From positions 1,178,001 to 1,242,000 of the forward strand of contig NZ_CP126084.1 of NCBI RefSeq assembly GCF_030122845.1: a stretch of DNA of 64,000 nucleotides. Direction: 5' to 3'. The stretch is from Paenibacillus woosongensis (GTDB lineage: Bacteria; Bacillota; Bacilli; Paenibacillales; Paenibacillaceae). The position numbers and the translations under genes were made by a program. Below the pieces are notes generated by a model. That model ran no database searches. It worked only from the letters and a program-made list of their open reading frames with translations, and was not told the origin of the DNA. The number at the start of each line of letters is the position of its first letter. Position 1 is the stretch's first letter. Below are positions 1-8,616 of this stretch, in pieces.

Positions 1-31
1 AGAGATTAACTTGAAGGAGGATTTGTAAGAG

Positions 32-3000
32 ATGAATCCATGGGGAAAAAGCTTGGAACAATCATACATATGCAACAGGAGGAGCGGCTTGGTGAAGCTG
101 TGCATCGCTTTGCTGCTCATCCAGTCGTTTCTGATCACGGTACCCTATGACAACGTGTCTGCTCAAGGGAGTTTTCATCCAGCCTTGAGTGATCGTTGGG
201 GCGGGGTCCAGCAGATTGCAGGAGGGCGTTACCATTCCCTCGCTTTAACAGCGGACGGGGAAGTGCTGGCTTGGGGATCGAATGGGTATGGCAAAACAAC
301 GGTGCCGCTTGAGGCACAGTCCAATATTGTTTCGGTGAGCGCAGGACAGGATCACTCCCTGGCTCTCACATCCGGCGGCGAGGTCATCGCCTGGGGTGGG
401 GGAAGATTCGGCGAAGCCAATGTACCGGCAGAAGCGAAAAGCGATATTATAGCGATTGCATCGGGTCCTGCTGCCTTCCATTCGTTAGCCCTCACTTCCT
501 CAGGGAAAGTCATTGCCTGGGGTTCCAATTCTTACGGTCAATCGGATGTGCCGGAAGAAGCGGAAAGCGGCGTTATCGCCATTGCGGCAGGGTATTGGCA
601 TTCTTTAGCGTTAACGGCTGCCGGAGAAGTGATTGCATGGGGAGATGGGCGCGAAGGAAAACTCGATGTGCCTGACGAGGTGCAGGGCCAGGTAGTAGCC
701 ATTAGTGCAGGATTTAAACATTCTTTGGCGTTAACGGCTTCGGGCAAGGTGGTTGCTTGGGGGAGCGACGATTACGGACAATCTTCTGTGCCGGAAGAAG
801 CGGAAAGCGGCGTTATCGCCATTGCGGCAGGGGAAAAACATTCTCTGGCCTTGAAATCTGACGGCTCTGTCATTGCCTGGGGCATTTCAGACGGTTCGTG
901 GGAAGACAACGGACAAACGGTTGTACCCGAAACTGCGAAAAGTGGTGTGATCGCGATTGCAGCGGGATACCGACATTCGCTTGCCTTGAAAGCGGATGGG
1001 ACGATCATTGCCTGGGGGGATAATGGTCAAGGTCAGACTGACGTGCCGGAACATGTCCATGAACGTGTGAAAGCCAAACAATTGGCTGCCGGGAGAAACC
1101 ATTCGCTTGCGTTAACCTCCGATGGCCAAGTACTCGGCTGGGGAAGCGATCTGTACAATCGCCTTGCGATTCCTGCCGATTTGCAAGATGTGCGCGCCAT
1201 TGAGGTGGGGGAGGAGTTTTCTCTGGCATTAAAAGCCGATGGCACGATTGTGATCTGGGGAGACGGTTCTCATTATGCGGCGATTCCACCTGAAGTGCAA
1301 GGACAGACAGTGGCAATCAGCGTAGGCAGCTATCACGCTTTGGCGTTGCAAGCCGATGGCACAGTCGTTGCCTGGGGTAGAATTGAAGGGGGGGAGAATG
1401 ATAAGCGGCTCGATGTGCCTGATGATTTGGATCAGGTGATTGCCGTTAGTGCAGGATTGTTTCACTCCCTTGCTCTGAAGGCTGACGGTACAGTAGTGAT
1501 TTGGGGAGCGAATCAATGGAACCAGCTGGATATGCCAGGTGGTCTGCATGATGTAAAAGCGATTAGCGCAGGACATTACCATTCCTTGGCGCTTAAAACG
1601 GATGGTACGGTGGTCGCTTGGGGAGATAATACGTTTAAACAGTTAGAAGTGCCCGAAAACCTGCAGGATGTTGTGGCCATCAGTGCAGGTCGCCATCATT
1701 CCGTTGCTTTAAAGTCGGACGGCACGGTGGTTGCCTGGGGAAATAACACATTTAACCAACTCGAAGTTCCTTCTAATTTGCGTGAAGTTGTAGCGATTTC
1801 GGCAGGTACACCTCTCACGTTAGCCTTGCAAGCTGACGGAGCGATTGTCGGCTGGGGCGATAATGTCTCGGATCAACTCATCATTCCAACAAGCGATCTC
1901 GAAACGATTGAGCTAAGAGATCAGAGCGGTCGGGAATTGGGACTCTTGTTTGATCCATCGAAGCAGGAATACACCGTTCCGATTGACAATAGCATCACTT
2001 CAGTGAATGTGCTGGCTACACTGGAAAACCCGGAGTATGCCGATGTGTATGTGAATGGTAAGCGACAATCCGATCAGGTCGAAGGAGTCAATATACCAGT
2101 AACCGATGAGCAAACGGTCGTTACCGTGGAAGTCGTCCCTTATTTGCAAGAAAGTAAAACGTATACGATCACGCTCTCACAAGAAGCGGAGCCAGAGCAA
2201 GTATCGAAGCCAGTCGCCAGTCCTGCGGGCGGTGCGGTTCCGGCTGGGACAACGGTGACGTTGAGCACGTATACGAACGATGCAATGATCTACTACACAA
2301 CTGACGGCAGCACGCCTACTAGCAGCAGCATCGAATATACCGCGCCCATCGAAGTGACTGGGGGAATGACGCTCAAGGCAATTGCCGTAAAGGACGGCAT
2401 GCTAGACAGCGAAGTGCTGGAGGAGCATTACACGATCTTACCTCCTGATCAAGTCGCCAAGCCGATCGCAAGTCCTGCGGGAGGTGCAGTCCCGGCTGGT
2501 ACAACGGTGACGTTGAGCACGTATACGAACGATGCAACAATCTACTACACGATGGACGGCAGCAAACCGACAAGCAGCAGCGCCGAATATACCGCACCCA
2601 TCGAAGTGACGGAGGAAATGACGCTCAAAGCGATTGCGGTGAAGGAAGGCATGCTGGACAGCGAGGTAATGGAGGAACAGTATACAATCCTGCAACCGGG
2701 GCAGGTAGCTTCGCCGATCGCAAGTCCGTCCGGCGGAGCGGTTCCATCTGGCACGAAGGTAACATTGAGCACGACAACTGAAGGAGCAACAATCTACTAC
2801 ACAACGGACGGCAGCGAACCGACAAGCAGCAGTGCCGAATATACCACGCCCATCGAAGTGACGGAGGAAATGACGATCAAAGCGATTGCGGTGAAGGAAG
2901 GTATGCTCGACAGCGAAGTGATGGGGGAGCATTACACGATCCTATTACCTGATCAAGTAGCGAAACCTGTTGCAGATCCATCAGGTGGTGCGGTTCCATC

Positions 3001-4882
3001 TGGCACCAAGGTGAGGTTGAGCACGACAACTGAAGGAGCAACAATCTACTACACGACGGACGGCAGCAAACCGACAAGCAACAGTGCCGAATATACCGCA
3101 CCCATCGAAGTGATTGGGGGAATGACGCTCAAGGCGATTGCGGTGAAGGCAGGTATGCTAGACAGCGAAGTGCTGGAGGAGCATTACACGATCCTATTAC
3201 CTGATCAAGTAGCGAAACCTGTTGCAGATCCATCAGGTGGTGCGGTTCCATCTGGCACCAAGGTGACGTTGAGCACGACAACTGAAGGAGCAACAATCTA
3301 CTACACGACGGACGGCAGTACGCCAACGAGCAACAGTGCCGAATATACCACGCCCATCGAAGTGACCGCAAAGATGACGATCAAGGCAATTGCAGTGAAG
3401 TCTGGCATGCTCGACAGCGAAGAGATGGAAGAACAATATACGATTCTATCACCTGATCAAGTAGCGAAACCTGTTGCAGATCCATCAGGCGGTACGGTTC
3501 CGTCTGGTACAAGGGTGACATTGAGTTCGTCGACCGAAGGAGCGACGATTTATTACACGACGGATGGCAGCACGCCGACAAGCAGCAGTATGGAATATAC
3601 CACACCCATTGAAGTGACCTCGGAGATGACGCTCAAGGCAATTGCAGTAAAGGCTGGCATGCTTGACAGCGAAGAGATGGAGGAACAGTATACGATTGCA
3701 ACGATACCTGCACCAGCGAATTTAACAGCTTCTGCGGCTGATCGTTCCGTTACATTAAAGTGGGATGCTGTCACGGGAACAGGCAGCGTGACTTACGCAG
3801 TTTACCAAGCGGAAGGCCCATCGGCTTCTGTCGATCCGGCGAACTGGAAGCTCATTCAATCGAATGTTACAGCGAACTCCTATATCGTCACAGGATTGAC
3901 GAACGGAACAACGTATGCATTTGCAGTGAAGGCTATCTCTGAGGAAGGAGCCAGTGATATCTCCAACGTAGCGACAGCGACCCCAAGAGCACCAGGGGGG
4001 AACAGTGATTCAGGAGGCGGTTGGGGTGGATATGTATTATCTAGTAATGCTGACTTGGCAGATTTGCAAGTATGGGCAAACGAGAAATCGTTGAAACTAA
4101 GCCCTTCATTTACTTCTGGAACAACAGAATATACGGCCCGTACAGAAGGCGAACGAATTGAGATTGTGGTCAAAGAAGCTCACTCCGCGGCGAAAGTGAT
4201 ATGGAAGGGCAAGGTAATTACGGACAGTATTCAAGTCGATTTGGAGGAAGGCGACAATACGATTGAGCTAACGGTACAAGCGGAGAATGGCACGAAGAAA
4301 ACCTATACGCTGACCATTTATCGTGAAATGCCAAAGCCAAATGAACCGGTTATTGCATTTACCGACATCGCTGGACACTGGGCGGAGGACTATATCATGC
4401 GTGCTGTAGAGAAAGGCTTTGTCAGCGGTTATCCGGACGGCACTTTTGAGCCAAACAATCCGGTTACTCGCGCCGAGTTTACTGTGATGCTGGCAGGTGC
4501 ATTGAAACTGGAAGGCAACGGTTCTGAGCTAACTTTCACGGATCATGACCGGATCGGCGGATGGGCGAAGCAAGCCGTTGCGCAGGCCGTACAAGCGGGC
4601 ATCGTGGATGGGTACAACGATGGCAGCTTCCGTCCAAACGCACAGATCACCCGCGTAGAAATGGCTGCGATGATCGCTCGGGCGTTACAACTACAGCTTA
4701 ACGCTAACGCGTCAACCGGCTTTGCCGATGATGAAGCGATTCCGCAGTGGGCGAAAGGGGCGGTCGAAGCCATCCGCAAACTTGGCATTGTCGATGGCCG
4801 CGGCGGAAACCGTTTTGTGCCGAACGAAACGGCTACCCGTGCAGAAGCGACGGTGATGCTGCTAAGATTGTTGGATAGATGA
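32..4882 (+). CDS. Secreted SLH protein with RCC1 repeats and chitobiase-type repeats
   Basis: 1616-aa predicted surface protein. It starts at an ATG 11 nt after GAAGGAGG and has an N-terminal hydrophobic signal (about residues 20-44, ending VSA). Fourteen RCC1/ATS1-like repeats of the form HSLALxxDGxVxAWG follow (about 67-613), then a cadherin-like beta-sandwich (621-718), six near-identical chitobiase/HexA C-terminal-type repeats of about 82 aa (720-1221), an fn3 domain (1223-1319), a second cadherin-like domain (1338-1432) and three SLH domains (1443-1616). SLH domains bind pyruvylated secondary cell-wall polymer, so the protein should be displayed on the wall. The propeller and repeats suggest binding to a ligand or polymer, but no catalytic motif was seen. 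The last 510 bp match the next gene almost perfectly. Confidence 0.9.
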   Translation: MNPWGKSLEQSYICNRRSGLVKLCIALLLIQSFLITVPYDNVSAQGSFHPALSDRWGGVQQIAGGRYHSLALTADGEVLAWGSNGYGKTTVPLEAQSNIVSVSAGQDHSLALTSGGEVIAWGGGRFGEANVPAEAKSDIIAIASGPAAFHSLALTSSGKVIAWGSNSYGQSDVPEEAESGVIAIAAGYWHSLALTAAGEVIAWGDGREGKLDVPDEVQGQVVAISAGFKHSLALTASGKVVAWGSDDYGQSSVPEEAESGVIAIAAGEKHSLALKSDGSVIAWGISDGSWEDNGQTVVPETAKSGVIAIAAGYRHSLALKADGTIIAWGDNGQGQTDVPEHVHERVKAKQLAAGRNHSLALTSDGQVLGWGSDLYNRLAIPADLQDVRAIEVGEEFSLALKADGTIVIWGDGSHYAAIPPEVQGQTVAISVGSYHALALQADGTVVAWGRIEGGENDKRLDVPDDLDQVIAVSAGLFHSLALKADGTVVIWGANQWNQLDMPGGLHDVKAISAGHYHSLALKTDGTVVAWGDNTFKQLEVPENLQDVVAISAGRHHSVALKSDGTVVAWGNNTFNQLEVPSNLREVVAISAGTPLTLALQADGAIVGWGDNVSDQLIIPTSDLETIELRDQSGRELGLLFDPSKQEYTVPIDNSITSVNVLATLENPEYADVYVNGKRQSDQVEGVNIPVTDEQTVVTVEVVPYLQESKTYTITLSQEAEPEQVSKPVASPAGGAVPAGTTVTLSTYTNDAMIYYTTDGSTPTSSSIEYTAPIEVTGGMTLKAIAVKDGMLDSEVLEEHYTILPPDQVAKPIASPAGGAVPAGTTVTLSTYTNDATIYYTMDGSKPTSSSAEYTAPIEVTEEMTLKAIAVKEGMLDSEVMEEQYTILQPGQVASPIASPSGGAVPSGTKVTLSTTTEGATIYYTTDGSEPTSSSAEYTTPIEVTEEMTIKAIAVKEGMLDSEVMGEHYTILLPDQVAKPVADPSGGAVPSGTKVRLSTTTEGATIYYTTDGSKPTSNSAEYTAPIEVIGGMTLKAIAVKAGMLDSEVLEEHYTILLPDQVAKPVADPSGGAVPSGTKVTLSTTTEGATIYYTTDGSTPTSNSAEYTTPIEVTAKMTIKAIAVKSGMLDSEEMEEQYTILSPDQVAKPVADPSGGTVPSGTRVTLSSSTEGATIYYTTDGSTPTSSSMEYTTPIEVTSEMTLKAIAVKAGMLDSEEMEEQYTIATIPAPANLTASAADRSVTLKWDAVTGTGSVTYAVYQAEGPSASVDPANWKLIQSNVTANSYIVTGLTNGTTYAFAVKAISEEGASDISNVATATPRAPGGNSDSGGGWGGYVLSSNADLADLQVWANEKSLKLSPSFTSGTTEYTARTEGERIEIVVKEAHSAAKVIWKGKVITDSIQVDLEEGDNTIELTVQAENGTKKTYTLTIYREMPKPNEPVIAFTDIAGHWAEDYIMRAVEKGFVSGYPDGTFEPNNPVTRAEFTVMLAGALKLEGNGSELTFTDHDRIGGWAKQAVAQAVQAGIVDGYNDGSFRPNAQITRVEMAAMIARALQLQLNANASTGFADDEAIPQWAKGAVEAIRKLGIVDGRGGNRFVPNETATRAEATVMLLRLLDR
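2190..3695 (+). repeat. Six tandem ~245-bp repeats encoding chitobiase-type domains
   Basis: Six in-frame units of about 82 codons, each beginning with a (P/L)DQVAKP-like linker and containing IYYTTDGS. Units three to six are highly alike at DNA level: the stretch starting at 2947 recurs at 3203 with few changes. This points to recent unit duplication or recombination. Confidence 0.8.
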
Positions 4883-4912
4883 TAGAGCATCGTGCTGACA
4901 AGTATTTCCCTC
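4373..4912 (+). repeat. 540-bp direct repeat, copy 1 (SLH domains plus 3' flank)
   Basis: Matches 7898-8437 at a fixed offset of 3525 bp. The only difference I see is T at 4813 versus G at 8338, which is synonymous in an Arg codon. Identity runs 30 bp past the stop codon and ends abruptly at CCCTC. This suggests recent duplication or gene conversion. Confidence 0.9.
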
Positions 4913-5070
4913 ATCGTCACGAAGTGAAATCAATGTCCGTCCTATATAGACTGGAAACGCACTTGTAATCTGTATGCTGCATGATGACGATCACCGGAAA
5001 GCCGTATGAGGGAAAACCTCACGTACGGTTTGATGAGGAGGGGCTGGCTCCGCCCAGCCTTTCACTCTAG
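4913..5070 (+). mobile_element. Group II intron 3'-end remnant (IEP tail plus domains V and VI)
   Basis: Begins exactly where the 540-bp repeat ends. It encodes the last ~15 residues of an intron reverse transcriptase (EVKSMSVLYRLETHL, then a stop), resembling the end of the 14523-15815 gene. After that come a domain V hairpin (AAGCCGTATGAGGG...CCTCACGTACGGTT) and a domain VI hairpin ending CTTTCACTCTAG. The 3' part nearly matches 15843-15917. The rest of the intron is missing, so this is a scar of an earlier insertion. Confidence 0.8.
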
Positions 5071-5170
5071 CTTCAATGTTTTCAGTTTGAAATGAGTAAA
5101 TCTTTTTATAATGGTTGCCAGGTTTTTAGCGTTTTCTTCATTGATACATTGATACAAAGGTGGGAAATAT

Positions 5171-8100
5171 ATGAAGATGAATAAAAAATTCAATCTGTTA
5201 TTCGCTATTTTTTGTTATATGGCCATTATACTTGTCGATGGCAGCGTTGAAGCATCTGCTGCTGAGTCGTTTATACAAGGCTCTGGATATGAGCAAGGGA
5301 ATTATGACCTGGAAGCGATTCAACCGACGGCGTTTAACTGGACGAGACAGTCGAGGTTTTCCGGCAGCGAAGCGTTTGATATGAAATGGTCATTTAAAAC
5401 TGAAGGACGTGTACGTTCATCACCGGCGATAGCTGCAGACGGTACAATTTATGTCGGCTCAGACGACGGGCATTTGTATGCGTTGACGGCGAGTGGCGAG
5501 CAGAAATGGAAATTTGCGATCAATGGTAGTGATTTTGGCAACCCCGGCATTTATTCGTCGCCATCCATCGGAGCTGATGGGACGATCTACGTCGGGGGGG
5601 ATGACAGTTATTTATATGCGATTCATCCAGACGGTACTTTGAAATGGGATTTGAAAATAGGGTCACTGGTTTTCGTGTCCCCTTCACCAGCCATCGGAGC
5701 GGACGGGACGATTTATGTCGCTACCGAGGACGGTACTTTTCATGCAATTTCCGACGATGGAGACACGGGAAGGGAAAAGTGGTCATACAAAATATCAGCA
5801 TTTTGGCCGATGATTAAGTCGTCCCCGGTAATTGCAGCTGATGGTAAGATCTATGTGGGTGATTTCGAAGGTATTCTCTATGCATTTGAACCGGAGCAAG
5901 ATGCGGATGATGTCAAGCCGAAATGGATCTTTGAAACTAAAACGGGTAGTGCGATCAGAGCGACACCGGCAATCGGGGATGATGGGACGATCTACTTGGG
6001 TTCAGAGGATGGTAATTTATATGTACTGGATTCGTCGGGTCAATTACAATGGAGGTTTGATGCAAAAGATCCGATCTCCAGCACTCCGGTTATCGGTTCT
6101 GACGGTACGATCTATATAAAGACTCATTCGAAACTCTATGCATTTGCGCCGCAACAAGCGGCGGATGACGTTAGCCCCAGATGGTCGGCGGAATTTGGAT
6201 ACGTTACTTATGCTACGCCGATTGTCGATGCCAATGGCATGCTTTATGTCGGAACTCACGACAGCAATTTGTACGCGATAGATTCAGCGGGCAATATGCG
6301 GTGGTCATTTCAGACAGGCGGTTCGATTACTTCATCAGCGGCCATCGGTGCCGATGGTACGATTTATGTGGGTTCTTACGATGGACATTTATATGCGATC
6401 GGGCAGGTTGATATAAATGCTCCGACTAACGTAACGGCAAAGGCTGGAGAAAGGTCTGTGCAGCTTGAATGGGAGGTGGTTTCTGATGCCTCCTCTTACG
6501 CAATCTATATGGCTACAGGATCAGAGCCGCCGGATACGCAGGATTTATCGAACTGGAAACCATTAAATGACGAGCCGCTTATGGACACATCATGGCTGGT
6601 TGATGAGTTAAAGGCAGGAACAAAATATTGGTTTGCTGTGCAAGCCGTTACTGAAGGGAATAGTAGAAGCCAGTTGTCAGCTCCGGTTAGCGCAACGCCG
6701 TATGCTGTGGTAAAAGCGGTGAATGATCTCAATACGCTTGAAATAAGCAAGCATATCACGAGCGATCAATTAGCGCAATATTTGCCAATCGAGGTTTCTA
6801 TACAACTGCACAACGAGACGTTAGAGCCGGATGTGGGAGTCAATTGGGAAATAGTGAATTCTGATTACAATCCGGATCAATCTGGGACATATTGGATATC
6901 TGGAAGCTTGCAATTGCCCGAATATTATCTGAACCCGGATAAATTGAAGGCAAAGCTACAGGTTCGTGTTTTACCGGGGTCGAATGCCAAGTTGTCTGAG
7001 ATTCGAATCAATGGTAAAATTTTAGAAAATTTCAATCCAGATCTGTTTACTTATTATTTGACGGTACCTTATTCAATGGATCGCGTGACAGTAACAGCTT
7101 CAACTTACGACTCATCGGCATCGTATGAGGTGATTGGTGGGCAAGAAGCGGTGCTCGAGATCGGTGACAATTCGATTTATATCCAAGTTATATCAGAAAA
7201 TGAAAAGGAGGAGCGCACTTATTCTTTATACATTGAGCGCCAACTGCTAACGATTACGGAAATTCATAGGCCAGATACGATATATGTGCCTTATAACACG
7301 AAGTTGCAGGATGTTTCCGTACCCGATTCGGTGTATGTTACGTTGGACGATCTTCGCACGATTGAGGTGCAAGTGAGCTGGAATGAAGTTCACCCTGAAT
7401 ACAATGGCAAGGTGGCTGGTCGTTATGAATTTATAGGCACCTTGCAATTGCCTGAGTGGGTGAACAATCCGCTGAATATCAAGGCGAAGGTAAGTGTGAT
7501 CGTGCTGGACGAGCGTAAGCGAAGCTCCTCGTCATCACCGTCTTCCCGTACGGATCGTGTTTCCAGCGATGCCAAGCTTTCATCACTGGAAATATGGGCA
7601 AACGGTCGGATGTTAACTTTACAACCTTCGTTTGCTCCTGATGTGCATGATTACACCGTATTTACAGATGCAGAGGAAATGGTATTTATTGCTCAAGCAG
7701 CGCACGATGCGGCCGAAGTGTACGTTGATGGTGTACTTTTGTCACGCTCGGTGCCGATCAGCAAGAAGCTGACAAGTGGCAACAATGAGTTCACGTTTGT
7801 CGTTCGTGCGGAAGACGGTACCGAGAAGCGATATACGCTGACCGTGATTCGAGAGACGGCTACTCATGAATCGTCGATGCCATTTTCTGATATTGCCGGA
7901 CACTGGGCGGAGGACTATATCATGCGTGCTGTAGAGAAAGGCTTTGTCAGCGGTTATCCGGACGGCACTTTTGAGCCAAACAATCCGGTTACTCGCGCCG
8001 AGTTTACTGTGATGCTGGCAGGTGCATTGAAACTGGAAGGCAACGGTTCTGAGCTAACTTTCACGGATCATGACCGGATCGGCGGATGGGCGAAGCAAGC

Positions 8101-8407
8101 CGTTGCGCAGGCCGTACAAGCGGGCATCGTGGATGGGTACAACGATGGCAGCTTCCGTCCAAACGCACAGATCACCCGCGTAGAAATGGCTGCGATGATC
8201 GCTCGGGCGTTACAACTACAGCTTAACGCTAACGCGTCAACCGGCTTTGCCGATGATGAAGCGATTCCGCAGTGGGCGAAAGGGGCGGTCGAAGCCATCC
8301 GCAAACTTGGCATTGTCGATGGCCGCGGCGGAAACCGGTTTGTGCCGAACGAAACGGCTACCCGTGCAGAAGCGACGGTGATGCTGCTAAGATTGTTGGA
8401 TAGATGA
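5171..8407 (+). CDS. Secreted SLH protein with PQQ-like beta-propeller
   Basis: 1078 aa with an N-terminal signal peptide (about 1-30). Eight PQQ/BamB-like blades of the type DGTIYVGSxDGxLYAI follow (about 70-415), then fn3 (416-515), a bacterial Ig-like domain (520-608), a cadherin-like domain (610-690), a second Ig-like domain (695-785), a Ser-rich linker, another cadherin-like domain (800-895) and three SLH domains (905-1078). GGTGGG stands just upstream of the ATG. The family is wall-anchored. The propeller may bind a ligand or serve as a scaffold, and no enzymatic motif was found. The SLH region is virtually identical to that of the previous gene, although the ectodomains are unrelated. 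Confidence 0.9.
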   Translation: MKMNKKFNLLFAIFCYMAIILVDGSVEASAAESFIQGSGYEQGNYDLEAIQPTAFNWTRQSRFSGSEAFDMKWSFKTEGRVRSSPAIAADGTIYVGSDDGHLYALTASGEQKWKFAINGSDFGNPGIYSSPSIGADGTIYVGGDDSYLYAIHPDGTLKWDLKIGSLVFVSPSPAIGADGTIYVATEDGTFHAISDDGDTGREKWSYKISAFWPMIKSSPVIAADGKIYVGDFEGILYAFEPEQDADDVKPKWIFETKTGSAIRATPAIGDDGTIYLGSEDGNLYVLDSSGQLQWRFDAKDPISSTPVIGSDGTIYIKTHSKLYAFAPQQAADDVSPRWSAEFGYVTYATPIVDANGMLYVGTHDSNLYAIDSAGNMRWSFQTGGSITSSAAIGADGTIYVGSYDGHLYAIGQVDINAPTNVTAKAGERSVQLEWEVVSDASSYAIYMATGSEPPDTQDLSNWKPLNDEPLMDTSWLVDELKAGTKYWFAVQAVTEGNSRSQLSAPVSATPYAVVKAVNDLNTLEISKHITSDQLAQYLPIEVSIQLHNETLEPDVGVNWEIVNSDYNPDQSGTYWISGSLQLPEYYLNPDKLKAKLQVRVLPGSNAKLSEIRINGKILENFNPDLFTYYLTVPYSMDRVTVTASTYDSSASYEVIGGQEAVLEIGDNSIYIQVISENEKEERTYSLYIERQLLTITEIHRPDTIYVPYNTKLQDVSVPDSVYVTLDDLRTIEVQVSWNEVHPEYNGKVAGRYEFIGTLQLPEWVNNPLNIKAKVSVIVLDERKRSSSSSPSSRTDRVSSDAKLSSLEIWANGRMLTLQPSFAPDVHDYTVFTDAEEMVFIAQAAHDAAEVYVDGVLLSRSVPISKKLTSGNNEFTFVVRAEDGTEKRYTLTVIRETATHESSMPFSDIAGHWAEDYIMRAVEKGFVSGYPDGTFEPNNPVTRAEFTVMLAGALKLEGNGSELTFTDHDRIGGWAKQAVAQAVQAGIVDGYNDGSFRPNAQITRVEMAAMIARALQLQLNANASTGFADDEAIPQWAKGAVEAIRKLGIVDGRGGNRFVPNETATRAEATVMLLRLLDR

Positions 8408-8437
8408 TAGAGCATCGTGCTGACAAGTATTTCCCTC
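7898..8437 (+). repeat. 540-bp direct repeat, copy 2 (SLH domains plus 3' flank)
   Basis: Second copy of the block at 4373-4912. Beyond 8437 it joins a truncated coding fragment, whereas copy 1 joins an intron scar. Both downstream breakpoints fall at the same base. Confidence 0.9.
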
Positions 8438-8570
8438 CGATTGGGAAGCGATCAGTTCCGACGAATCCGGGGAACAACAGCAGTGCGTGAACAAGGCCAT
8501 GCTTGCGATGGAAAGAATTGATCTGGAAGCCTTGGAGAAGGCGAGGAGTGGACTTTATGACGGACAATGA
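8433..8570 (+). pseudogene. C-terminal fragment of an unrecognised gene
   Basis: An open frame from the repeat boundary to the TGA at 8568-8570 encodes about 45 residues (PSDWEAISSDESGEQQ, then a charged helix ending SGLYDGQ). Composition looks protein-like. There is no start with a binding site, and the frame starts abruptly at the repeat edge, so it looks like the tail of a deleted gene. Family not recognised. Confidence 0.45.
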
Positions 8571-8616
8571 TGTGGAACTTGCGGTCTCCGCACATTAGAA
8601 AGGAAGTGAAAGGAAA

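Noticed and set aside
220..1870. Periodic repeats that could suggest a CRISPR array
   Set aside because: Period is about 110-150 bp, in frame and degenerate at DNA level. They encode RCC1 repeats, not identical short repeats with unique spacers.
2373..3774. Several overlapping minus-strand ORFs opposite the chitobiase-type repeats
   Set aside because: They repeat with the same period as the + strand units and have Cys/Arg/Ser-rich low-quality composition, so they are shadows.
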